DNA from: JBAXGW01 sp037139195
GTDB taxonomy: Bacteria > Bacteroidota > Bacteroidia > Bacteroidales > JAHJDW01
Direction of reading: 5' to 3'
DNA length: 64,000 nucleotides
Assembly (NCBI GenBank): GCA_037139195.1
Contig: JBAXGW010000014.1
Location: forward strand, 11,168 to 75,167
Positions 28,162-36,488 of the stretch are shown in pieces (the first letter of the stretch is position 1; the number at the start of each line of letters is the position of its first letter). The notes beneath the pieces are model-generated. The model was given only the letters and a program-made list of their open reading frames with translations, searched no databases and was not told the origin of the DNA. Position numbers and translations under genes: made by a program.

Positions 28162-31100
28162 TTATTTAATTAAGGTAACCGTTCCTTGGTAAGAATGTTT
28201 AACCCCTTCAGCTTCTTTTACATAAATTAGCCAATAATATACATCTTGTTTGCACGCTTTCTGAGTGCCTAAAAATCTACCATTCCAAGGTTTCTGAATA
28301 TCATTAGTCGAATATATCATTTCGCCCCATCTGTCGTATATAAACATTTCGAAACTGGAGCTGTCAATACCGATTCCTTTTGGTCCAAAGAATTCATTGT
28401 CCCCGTCGCCATTTGGAGTAAATGCATTTGGTATGTAGAAGGTGTAAATATCTTTTACAATTACTTCTTTTTCAATTGTATCTTTACAGCCTTTTTCTGT
28501 TGATACTACAAGTGTTACGTTGTATGAGCCTGAGTTGTGGTATGTATAATCAGGAGTTTCTTCATTTGAAGTATCAGGGATAGGGTTATAAAAATCACCA
28601 AAATGCCATTCCCATCCGCTAACGTTAGACGAGCTGCCACTGGGTGAAAATTTATAATATGGGTTTTCAATAGTGGCAATATCAGGCCAAAATTCAAATT
28701 CAGCAGTTGGTCTGGGATAAACACTTATATAATCAGGCATACTAAGAGCATTTGTACAGCCCTTTGAATCATTTATTGATAAAGAAACATCGTATCCCCC
28801 GGGCTCTAAATACACGTGTGAAGGATTTTGCATATCGCTAGAGTTGGCAGTTGAAGTTGGGTCTCCGAAATTCCATGTTCTACTTGTTACATCAGGCGAT
28901 AAATCTGCAAATTGGACATAAAGAGGCTGGCAACCTTCGGTTGGATCGGCAATAAAATCAATAATTGGTCTTCCATTTACTGTTACCGGTTGCGTTGTTA
29001 TTTCCGATTCGCAACCATTTTCGGTAACATACAATGAGAGATTATAAACGCCAGCAGAATTCCAAGATATTGAGTAAGGACCTGGTCCTGAGCCTAGGCT
29101 AGAAGAGCCACCATCGAAATTAAAATGATATGTTGCACTTGGATCTGCATTTCCTGTATAAACAACAGTTGATTGGTTATAAATACAAATAGGGGATTCA
29201 ACTGTAAAGTCAGAGGTAGGCTTTTCTGTAACCTTTATAGTGTGTTGAGTAGACATAGATGGACAGTTGTTTTGAGAAACGGCAAGTTCAATTGTATAGA
29301 TTCCAGACGATGTCCATTTCAACCAATGGGGACCTTGACCTGTGCCTGGCGTTGCTGTTGCTCCATCAAAGACCCAATTGTATATTGCATTAACATCTGC
29401 AGTTCCTGTGTATACTACTTTTGACGAATCATAAATACATATCGGACTCTCTACAGAAAATGTTGATGTAGGCATTGGATTTACAATTACATTTTGTGTT
29501 GTTATTGGCGATTTGCATTCTGCTTGTTCTACATAAAGCGATATTTGATGAGTCCCCGATGTATTCCAATTAATAACATAGGGTCCTTGGTCTGAGCCCG
29601 ATACAATAGTTCCTCCATCAAAATTCCACGTGTAATCAGCAGTTGATGTCCCATTTCCAAGATAAGTTATTGTGGTGTTATTTACTTGACAAATAGGGGA
29701 AACTACATTGAAATTTGATGTAGGGTACGGATTAACAGTTACTTTTACATCATCAAAATCAGAACAACCTATATTGTCATATACTGTTAATGTATAATTT
29801 GTAGTATTTGTAGGTGTAGCTGTTGGCGAAGAAACATTATCAGCAGATAAACTTGAAGCTGGGCTCCACTTGTATGTTGTGCCTCCGCTTGCATTGAGAA
29901 CTGTGCTGTTCCCTTCGCAAATAATTACATCATCTCCAGCATCTGCAATTACCTCAGGTGAAATTGTTACAATAACATCGTCTGTTCCACTACAACCATT
30001 AACATCAATAACAGTTACTTTATACGTTGATGTTGATGCCGGACTTGCTGTTGGGTTAAAAATACTAGAATTACTTAATCCCGTAGTTGGGTTCCACAAA
30101 TAACTGCTTGCATTATTTGGTGTAACACTTAAGCTAGCAATGCCAACTGTTTTACAAATAGTTGTGTCATTACCTGCATCAACTATTGGGTTCTGATTTA
30201 CTGTTACAGTTGATAATGCAGAATTTTCACATCCATAAGTATCAGTTCCTGTTACTTCATATTGCGTTGTGATATTTGGAGATACACTACGTGGATTACT
30301 TGCAAATATATTGTCTCCCCATTTGTAAGTTGAAGCACCCACGGCTGTGAGTATAGCATTTGTTCCTTTACAGATAATTGGATTATTTACAGTAACTGTT
30401 GGTAAAGGACGTACAGTTACTGTAGAAGTAGCAATACCGCTACAGCCATTATTATCGGAACCACTAACCTGATATAGTGTAGTAGTAGTTGGTGTAACAA
30501 TTTTCCCATTTCCATTGCCTAAGTTGTCACTCCATACATAATTAGGCGCTCCTTGAGCTGTTAATGTTGCACTTTCGCCAATACAAATTGTTGGGTTGTT
30601 CACTGTTACGCTCAGCGAAGTGCTAATTGTTACTGTAGAAACTGCCTTGTCAGTACATCCATTCTCATCGGTTCCTGTAACCGTATATGCAGTAGTTGCT
30701 GTTGGTGTAACATCAAAATCATTTCCTATTCCTAATCCATTATCCCAATTATAAGTTGTAGCGCCACTAGCTGTTATAATAGCTGAAGAACCTGGACAAA
30801 CAGTTGGGTTGTTTACTGTAACAGTTGGTAAGACATTTACTGTTACTATAACAAATGTATCATTTTTACAGCCTTTAACATCAGTGCCACTTACGTTATA
30901 TGTAGTAGTAGAAGAAGGCGATACTGTTCGCGGATTACTTGCAAACCAATTATCACTCCAAGTATAAGAATCTGCGCCTTGTGCAGTTAATACAGCATTT
31001 TCGCCTTCGCAAATAGTTGGGTTGTTGACCGTAATTGTTGGCAAGGGATTAATTGTTATTGTTGCTGTAGCAGATGCTTTACAGCCTTTTATATCTGTGC

Positions 31101-32892
31101 CTGTAACTATATATGAAGTTGTAGTTGTTGGTGAAACCTGCAAATTATTTCCAGTTCCTAAATTATTATTCCATTCATAAGTTAATGCACCATGAGCTGT
31201 TACGGTGGAACTTTCTCCAATACAAATTTCTTTGTTATCAGCAGTAACTGTTGGCGGTTGATTAACTATAACCTTTGTGAAATCTTGCGCGGTACATGCG
31301 CCTGCAGTGGCTGTAACATAATATGTAGTAGTAATTGTTGGGTTTACCGTAATTGCTGCAGTTAATTCATTTGTACTCCATTTATAACTTGGAGTACTTG
31401 TTGCATATTGACTTGTTGCTGTTAAAGTAATACTTTCGCCGTTGCATATAGAAACATTTTGCCCAGCATCAACACTTACTTTATAAACATTAACTGCCAA
31501 AGAATCAATTGCGCTTTGCCCGCAAATATCGCTTACTGTAACAAGGTAGGTTGTGGAAATGGTTGGATTAACAGTGTAATTCACTCCTGAACCAAGATTA
31601 TTGCTCCATGCATAAGTTAAATCTTTAAAACCACCACTTGCTGTTACACTAATTGGGGCAGATGCATTATTACAAATGTTTACATCATTAGAGCAATTTG
31701 CAATAATTGGGAGTTTGTCCTTTATAAAAACGGTGTATCTAGTTGTGCCACAAATAGAAGTCTGTACATCTAAAAAAACTGTTTCTATTCCCTCTGTTAA
31801 TGCATCAGTTGAAGGGTCAATAATTATTGAAGCAGTACTTTGACCGGCAGGAATAACAATTGAACCAGGTAAACTTGTATAATCAACTCCATTTGTTGCC
31901 GTTCCACTAACTGTATAAGTAATTGTTTGATTTGTAACAGCTGGTTGTTGTAAAGTGAAATTAATTGTTGCACTATTGCATCCTTCTACAGCTAGTGAAT
32001 CTATATCAGTATTTGCATAAGCAGTTGTTACAGCTACCCCGTTTGAAGTAAAACTATTTGCTTCTAAAAAAACACCCGAATCCCATACCCCATCACCAAC
32101 ATCTGCAATTGCAATTTTAATGCTGTATTGTTGACAAGGTGTTACAAGACACCATGCAGTTAGCACTTTTGTGAAGCCATCAAAAACAATATCTTGACCA
32201 GCAGAATTATTAACATATAATGAAGAATAGCCTAATGACTCACCTGCTTTAGTGCAATCTCCGCCATTATCACCTATTGTTCCTGAATTAATAGAATTAA
32301 TTGCAACAGGAGTAGTTGTATTTGGAATCAATGCAATGTTTTGTTTAACATAATTTCCTCCTCCTAAAATGGCAGGTTTGGGACCTGAAACAAAAAAAGC
32401 AAACACATCATTATATTCAGAACAAACAAACTCTGGATATTCTTCTGAACCAAAAATATATCTAAATTTCAATGTGTCAGACTGAGGAATAAAGTCAAAA
32501 GTAAGAATAGCTGCATCTTGAGTGGTTTTTCCAGTTGATGAAATTATTGCATCTAAATCGGTATCTCCATTTTGATATACATCGTCGCTCATCTGAATTG
32601 CTCCTTCTTGATTTATTTCTGAAGTTTTACCTGTACAAAGCACCACCCCGCTTCCTAAACCTAAATTGGTTGTATTTCCATTTGAAAATTTTGAAATCAT
32701 TTCAGTACTTCCTGTAAATACGACATTGGAAACGGTGATACCTGCTCCTACTAGAACATTATTTACTAATTGGGTTGGAGTTTGAGCTGGTCCTAAAACT
32801 AATTGCGATTTTGAAGATAAAGGGGTTAAAATTAATATAAAAGCTAGGTACTTAATTAAATTCAGCATTTTAAAAGTTTTGATAATGTTCAT
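28162..32892 (-). CDS. Giant surface adhesin with choice-of-anchor L head, Ig-like and PKD repeats and T9SS type B tail
   Basis: The 1576-residue protein has a signal peptide (about 1-30), a choice-of-anchor L domain (to about 290; DLDAIISSTGKTTQDAAILTF and FRYIFGSEEYPEF are typical), and a Calx-beta domain (about 300-395). Nine Ig-like repeats of 70-80 residues follow (about 400-1050; TVNNPTIC-GESATLTAQGA), then three related PKD-like repeats (about 1054-1305; ESPICIY-SxVVYTG), two PKD domains, and the type IX type B sorting domain (about 1487-1576: YIPNAFTPNGDGDNEFF, YDRWGEMIY, WNGRFLG). It should be exported by the T9SS and bound to the surface, probably for adhesion or gliding. A longer start at 32940 would spoil the signal peptide. 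Confidence 0.88.
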   Translation of the reverse strand: MNIIKTFKMLNLIKYLAFILILTPLSSKSQLVLGPAQTPTQLVNNVLVGAGITVSNVVFTGSTEMISKFSNGNTTNLGLGSGVVLCTGKTSEINQEGAIQMSDDVYQNGDTDLDAIISSTGKTTQDAAILTFDFIPQSDTLKFRYIFGSEEYPEFVCSEYNDVFAFFVSGPKPAILGGGNYVKQNIALIPNTTTPVAINSINSGTIGDNGGDCTKAGESLGYSSLYVNNSAGQDIVFDGFTKVLTAWCLVTPCQQYSIKIAIADVGDGVWDSGVFLEANSFTSNGVAVTTAYANTDIDSLAVEGCNSATINFTLQQPAVTNQTITYTVSGTATNGVDYTSLPGSIVIPAGQSTASIIIDPSTDALTEGIETVFLDVQTSICGTTRYTVFIKDKLPIIANCSNDVNICNNASAPISVTASGGFKDLTYAWSNNLGSGVNYTVNPTISTTYLVTVSDICGQSAIDSLAVNVYKVSVDAGQNVSICNGESITLTATSQYATSTPSYKWSTNELTAAITVNPTITTTYYVTATAGACTAQDFTKVIVNQPPTVTADNKEICIGESSTVTAHGALTYEWNNNLGTGNNLQVSPTTTTSYIVTGTDIKGCKASATATITINPLPTITVNNPTICEGENAVLTAQGADSYTWSDNWFASNPRTVSPSSTTTYNVSGTDVKGCKNDTFVIVTVNVLPTVTVNNPTVCPGSSAIITASGATTYNWDNGLGIGNDFDVTPTATTAYTVTGTDENGCTDKAVSTVTISTSLSVTVNNPTICIGESATLTAQGAPNYVWSDNLGNGNGKIVTPTTTTLYQVSGSDNNGCSGIATSTVTVRPLPTVTVNNPIICKGTNAILTAVGASTYKWGDNIFASNPRSVSPNITTQYEVTGTDTYGCENSALSTVTVNQNPIVDAGNDTTICKTVGIASLSVTPNNASSYLWNPTTGLSNSSIFNPTASPASTSTYKVTVIDVNGCSGTDDVIVTISPEVIADAGDDVIICEGNSTVLNASGGTTYKWSPASSLSADNVSSPTATPTNTTNYTLTVYDNIGCSDFDDVKVTVNPYPTSNFNVVSPICQVNNTTITYLGNGTSTADYTWNFDGGTIVSGSDQGPYVINWNTSGTHQISLYVEQAECKSPITTQNVIVNPMPTSTFSVESPICIYDSSKVVYTGTADVNAIYNWVFDGATATPGTGQGPHWLKWTSSGIYTIELAVSQNNCPSMSTQHTIKVTEKPTSDFTVESPICIYNQSTVVYTGNADPSATYHFNFDGGSSSLGSGPGPYSISWNSAGVYNLSLYVTENGCESEITTQPVTVNGRPIIDFIADPTEGCQPLYVQFADLSPDVTSRTWNFGDPTSTANSSDMQNPSHVYLEPGGYDVSLSINDSKGCTNALSMPDYISVYPRPTAEFEFWPDIATIENPYYKFSPSGSSSNVSGWEWHFGDFYNPIPDTSNEETPDYTYHNSGSYNVTLVVSTEKGCKDTIEKEVIVKDIYTFYIPNAFTPNGDGDNEFFGPKGIGIDSSSFEMFIYDRWGEMIYSTNDIQKPWNGRFLGTQKACKQDVYYWLIYVKEAEGVKHSYQGTVTLIK

Positions 32893-33236
32893 GGTGGTAT
32901 ATTTAATTAATTTAAAATAAAACATGTCAAAAACTACCATTGCTTAACAAAAATGCTTTTCTACTAAAAAAAAAAGTTTTTTCAGCAAAATATCAGAATT
33001 TGCATTTATAGATTATGGTGGCTTTCTATATTTATCTGATATATTTAAATTTTTAATATTTAAATAAACAAATAAGACAAATATAATATCATAAAAAATG
33101 TTAAAACAGGTCTTTCTTGGTGAATTGTAGATATTTGAATTTGAATTGACAGATTTTAATTCTCAGTTGAAGGCTATGCTATGTGCTAAATTTAAAGTCA
33201 CTAAAAAGCAATAAGAAATTTCAATATGCTTTATAT
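32893..33236. other. AT-rich intergenic region without a gene
   Basis: This divergent region between the adhesin gene and the metal-transport leader holds no coding frame I can support. A near-match to a -7 box (TAGTTTTTG, one base too long) lies on the minus strand close to 32932-32940 and may serve the adhesin. Confidence 0.5.
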
Positions 33237-33267
33237 TTTGTTTTATAAAAAAAACGACTTACTTTTG
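33237..33267 (+). promoter_or_regulatory. Consensus promoter of the leader-MgtE-N-NRAMP operon
   Basis: TTTG (33237-33240), exactly 19 nt, then TACTTTTG (33260-33267) is a full match to the Bacteroidota consensus and is the same as the rpmH promoter in both boxes. Transcription should start near 33274, giving a leader of about 120 nt before the ATG at 33393. Confidence 0.85.
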
Positions 33268-33294
33268 CACTAACAACAAATATCAATTTTAAAA

Positions 33295-33348
33295 ATGGAC
33301 GAAGGACCGGATTTATATTATTTATTAAACCTAAATATAAAGGCTTAG
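33295..33348 (+). CDS. Putative leader peptide, 17 residues
   Basis: ATG at 33295 opens a 17-codon frame that encodes MDEGPDLYYLLNLNIKA and stops with TAG at 33346. It begins about 20 nt downstream of the predicted transcription start and ends 44 nt before the transporter-partner gene. The N-terminus is acidic with a proline (D-E-G-P-D), like the start of the enterobacterial MgtL leader (M-E-P-D-P), whose translation is destabilised at low Mg2+. The frame contains one arm pair of a hairpin and its stop abuts the strand that hides the downstream ribosome-binding site. Coding function is inferred from position and arrangement; a short frame could arise by chance. Confidence 0.5.
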   Translation: MDEGPDLYYLLNLNIKA

Positions 33349-33390
33349 CGTCTCCTTTTTTTGCTTCCTTTATATATAAAAAGGAGGTGA
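33312..33390 (+). promoter_or_regulatory. Attenuator-like leader structure that can hide the ribosome-binding site
   Basis: Four segments can pair. Segment 1 TTTATATT (33312-33319) pairs with 2 AATATAAA (33334-33341) over 8 bp. Segment 3 (33349-33360) pairs with 4 (33378-33389) over 12 bp including two G-U, which buries the Shine-Dalgarno. AAAGG in segment 2 (33339-33343) can instead pair with CCTTT in segment 3 (33354-33358). A ribosome held on the first codons of the leader peptide would cover segment 1, favour 2:3 and free the ribosome-binding site. The pairings are seen in the sequence; the mechanism is inference, and the 2:3 stem is short. Confidence 0.5.
33381..33390 (+). promoter_or_regulatory. 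Perfect extended Shine-Dalgarno sequence
   Basis: AAGGAGGTGA complements the full anti-Shine-Dalgarno tail of 16S rRNA, 2 nt before the ATG at 33393 (5 nt from GGAGG). It decides for ATG 33393 over the GTG at 33387, which lies inside it. Other genes in this window lack such a sequence, as is usual for Bacteroidota. Confidence 0.75.
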
Positions 33391-33392
33391 GA

Positions 33393-34655
33393 ATGACATC
33401 ATTCACAACATTTTATTTGAGTAGAATTATCGGCAAAAAAATTTTTAATGCCGAAAATAAATCTATTGGAATTATTAAAGATTTATTAATTGAAACAAAC
33501 CATAACGAAACTCCTCAACCAAAAGTAATTGGAATAAAAATCAAACAATCAGGGAATATTAATTTGTTTTCTTTTGATGGTATCCGTATAGAAAAGCAAA
33601 TTAGAAAACTAACTGTTAAATGTTCAGAATTAACATTACTATCTGATGTAAACATAAATAATAGTTTATTGCTTAGCGATATTATTTTAGATAAGCAATT
33701 GGTTGATTTAAATGGCAGAAAACTTGTACGAGTGAACGATATCAGACTTGTTCAGTTAGCAGAAGCCACTTATGCTTTAGCGGTTGATGTTGGTATTGAA
33801 GGACTGCTTAGAAGAATAGGTGTTGCTAAGGAAATGAAATATATTTTTAATTTTTTTGGGAAAAATTTGCCTGCAAAATTTATTTCATGGGAAGACATCG
33901 AAGCTGTTGATTTTAGCAATTTAAATATCAAGCTTTCAAAAACGCAATCTAAATTACATTCGCTCCATCCGTCTGATATTGCAGATATTATCGAAGATTT
34001 AGGAGGTAGCACGCGAGCCTCAATCTTTTCTCAACTCGATGAAGAAAAGGCGGCTGATGTTTTGGAAGAAATGGAACCCGCGGCACAAATTAGCCTTATT
34101 GAGAGTTTGCCTATTGAAAAGGCGGCTGATATTCTTGAAAAGATGCCTGCCAACGAAGCTGCAGACATAATTGAAGAATTAGAAGACGAAAGAGCAGAGC
34201 AATTGCTGAAAGAAATGGATGCTGAATCAAGTGAAGACGTTAGAGAACTTCTAGAATATGATAACAACGAAGTTGGTAGCGTAATGACAACAGAGTTCTT
34301 GTCTTTTCCTGAAAATATGCCAGTTTTTGAAGTTTTAACAATTATTCGACTTGAAAAACCCGAGAATGACGCTTTATACAATTTGTTTGTTACCAATGAA
34401 AAAGAACAACTTATTGCTACATTGTCACTTCGAGATATTATTATCTCTGAACCTGCTACTTTGGTTAGCAAAATCATGAAAACAAATCCTATTACAGTTA
34501 AAAACACCGACAAAGTTTATGATTTAGCAGAGCTTATATCCAAATATAATTTACTTTCTATACCTGTTATTGACGAAGATAAAGTGCTACACGGCATGGT
34601 TGTTATCGACGATATCGTTGAAGATTTAATAAATAAAGGAAGAACAAATAAATAG
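33393..34655 (+). CDS. Soluble PRC-barrel / MgtE-N / CBS-pair protein
   Basis: The 420-residue protein has no membrane helix. The N-terminal 160 residues contain two PRC-barrel-like segments (IGKKIFNAENKSIGIIKDLL; DLNGRKLVRVNDIRLVQL). Residues about 190-295 form an MgtE intracellular N domain of repeated helices (LHPSDIADIIEDL, DEEKAADVLEEMEP, PIEKAADILEKMPANEAADI). A CBS pair follows (about 300-415; VGSVMTTEFLSFPENMPV, VSKIMKTNPITVKNTDKV). In MgtE these two cytosolic domains bind Mg2+ and gate the channel, but here the channel domain is absent. The next gene, an NRAMP-type transporter, follows after 14 nt, so this protein is likely its Mg2+- or metal-sensing partner. Confidence 0.85.
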   Translation: MTSFTTFYLSRIIGKKIFNAENKSIGIIKDLLIETNHNETPQPKVIGIKIKQSGNINLFSFDGIRIEKQIRKLTVKCSELTLLSDVNINNSLLLSDIILDKQLVDLNGRKLVRVNDIRLVQLAEATYALAVDVGIEGLLRRIGVAKEMKYIFNFFGKNLPAKFISWEDIEAVDFSNLNIKLSKTQSKLHSLHPSDIADIIEDLGGSTRASIFSQLDEEKAADVLEEMEPAAQISLIESLPIEKAADILEKMPANEAADIIEELEDERAEQLLKEMDAESSEDVRELLEYDNNEVGSVMTTEFLSFPENMPVFEVLTIIRLEKPENDALYNLFVTNEKEQLIATLSLRDIIISEPATLVSKIMKTNPITVKNTDKVYDLAELISKYNLLSIPVIDEDKVLHGMVVIDDIVEDLINKGRTNK

Positions 34656-34669
34656 GAAAGGATATTTGT

Positions 34670-35911
34670 ATGCTAAAAAATAAAAAAAATATATTACGTC
34701 AGATTGCTATTTTCTTAGCAATATTAGGACCAGGAATTATTACAGGCAGCGTTGATAATGATGCTGGCGGAATTACCACATACTCTGTAGCTGGAGCTAT
34801 GTACGGCTATGATTTATTATGGACACTAATCCCTTCATTTATTGTGCTAGTTATAATTCAAGAGATGAATGCTCGTATGGGAATTGTAACTGGAAAAGGG
34901 CTTGCCGATTTAATTCGCGAAAATGCTGGTGTAAAAGTTACATTTTTCATATTTATAGGGTTGTTAATTGCCGATATTGGAAATACAACTACTGAGTTTG
35001 CTGGTGTTGCTGGCAGTATGGAGGTTTTTGGTGTAAGTAAATATATTTCAGTTCCTATTGTAGCCTTTATGGTTTGGGTTTTGGTAGTGAAAGGAACTTA
35101 TAAAATAGCAGAGCGTATTTTTTTGATATTTAGTGTATCGCTATTAATGTACGTTGTTTCAGCTGTAATGGGTAAACCGCATTGGAATGAAATTGGTCAT
35201 TCAATTGTGCACCCTCAAATGCAAATGAACAGTGCTACACTTGCTATAATTATTGGTATTATTGGCACAACTATAGCTCCTTGGATGCAATTTTATATGC
35301 AATCGGCGGTTATTGAAAAGGGATTAAAAATGAAAGATTATAAATACATACTTATTGATATTGTTATTGGATGTATTGCTACTGTGGTAGTTGCGTTCTT
35401 TATTATAGTTGCATGTGCATCAACTTTACACGAGCACGGAACTGTAATCAATGATGCAAAGGATGCTGCTCTTGCATTAGAGCCACTAGCTGGAGCATTA
35501 TCAAAGCATGCTTTTGCATTTGGATTATTTATAGCTTCAATCTTCTCAGCCACAATACTTCCTTTAGCAACTGCATTTTATGTTTGCGAAGCATTTGGTT
35601 TTGAAGCTGGTATTGATAAAAAATGGAACGAAGCAAAAGAATTTTATGTGCTTTACACTGGTATATTAGTTTTATCAGCTGTTATTATATTGATTCCAAA
35701 CGCACCCCTTATATTCATTTCTCTTTGGTCACAAGTAATAAACGGAATGTTGTTGCCTGTAGTTCTAGTTTGTATGATTTTACTGGTTAACAACAAAAAA
35801 ATAATGGGGAAACATGTTAACAAGCCAATAAATAATATCATAGGTTGGAGTGCTGTTGCCATATTAATAGGACTATCCTCTATTTTGTTAATTATGCCTC
35901 TTTTTAAATAA
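34670..35911 (+). CDS. Divergent NRAMP-family metal transporter (possibly Mg2+ type)
   Basis: The 413-residue protein has about eleven membrane helices in the SLC11/NRAMP arrangement. In helix 1 the usual DPGN is replaced by DNDAGG (GPGIITGSVDNDAGGI), and in helix 6 the usual MPH is replaced by APW (TTIAPWMQFYMQS). Loss of the methionine ligand that favours Mn2+ and Fe2+ is a known trait of NRAMP-related magnesium transporters, so Mg2+ is a plausible substrate. The cotranscribed MgtE-N/CBS protein points the same way. The start lies 14 nt after that gene. The family is sure, the substrate inferred. Confidence 0.85.
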   Translation: MLKNKKNILRQIAIFLAILGPGIITGSVDNDAGGITTYSVAGAMYGYDLLWTLIPSFIVLVIIQEMNARMGIVTGKGLADLIRENAGVKVTFFIFIGLLIADIGNTTTEFAGVAGSMEVFGVSKYISVPIVAFMVWVLVVKGTYKIAERIFLIFSVSLLMYVVSAVMGKPHWNEIGHSIVHPQMQMNSATLAIIIGIIGTTIAPWMQFYMQSAVIEKGLKMKDYKYILIDIVIGCIATVVVAFFIIVACASTLHEHGTVINDAKDAALALEPLAGALSKHAFAFGLFIASIFSATILPLATAFYVCEAFGFEAGIDKKWNEAKEFYVLYTGILVLSAVIILIPNAPLIFISLWSQVINGMLLPVVLVCMILLVNNKKIMGKHVNKPINNIIGWSAVAILIGLSSILLIMPLFK

Positions 35912-36488
35912 TATTATTAATCATTAAAAGGAGTTTTTTTCCTATGCAAAAAGCTTAAGTATTTATTTTGAGTTGCACTTTTGAATGTGTAATAAAGCTC
36001 TCGTTTATAAACTAAATATACGAGATGTTTTGCTTCTGTGATATGTGAGTTTTCTCTTTATATATATATGAATAGAGTTTTATCTTGCAAATATTTATAT
36101 CTAGAGCTTAATATATGGTAAATTTATTTTTATATAAACTGATGAAATCTGAAATAAAATTGTATTTTTGAATATTATTTTCTAAAAAAGCCCAAATGTT
36201 CTAGGACTTTAATGAAAAAATAAATAATATTAGAAATCACCCTAAACTAAGCTAAAGTATTTATAAAGGAATCAATCAAAAAATAATTTAGAATGTTGGT
36301 AATGAAGATGCTATGTGAATGCTATGCAGATAATTTATATGGGAAATTTATAAAAGGTAATGTTTAAAATTAGATATTGACATCTAAAAAAGCTTAGCAT
36401 AATAAATTTAACTATTTATAACAGAGTGTTTAAACATTCCAAATTAAAAAAATGAAAGTAATTGAGAATTTACTGTAAAAATAGATAT
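35912..36488. other. AT-rich intergenic region without a recognised gene
   Basis: No open frame longer than a few dozen codons with protein-like composition is seen. One octamer, TATTTTTG (36163-36170), fits a -7 box but lacks a partner. There is no clear terminator after the transporter; AAAAGGAGTTTTTTTCCT near 35927 forms only a weak stem. The very low GC suggests that the polysaccharide block that follows was acquired or is fast evolving. Confidence 0.45.

Noticed and set aside
28900..31700. CRISPR-like or DNA tandem array in the adhesin gene
   Set aside because: The repetition is at protein level with strongly diverged DNA and no equal short repeats and spacers.
33295..33392. Known metal riboswitch (M-box or yybP-ykoY) before the transporter operon
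   Set aside because: I could not find the conserved cores of either class; the short frame with competing stems explains the leader better. A covariance-model search would settle it.
33221..33406. A 61-codon minus-strand open frame across the metal-transport leader
   Set aside because: It lies over a consensus promoter, leader hairpins and the start of a real gene on the other strand, and has no protein-like signature.
34031..34513. A 160-codon open frame on the minus strand, opposite the MgtE-N/CBS gene
   Set aside because: It is the antisense of a repetitive helical domain, rich in Ser/Ile and without family motifs; the plus-strand protein is well supported.
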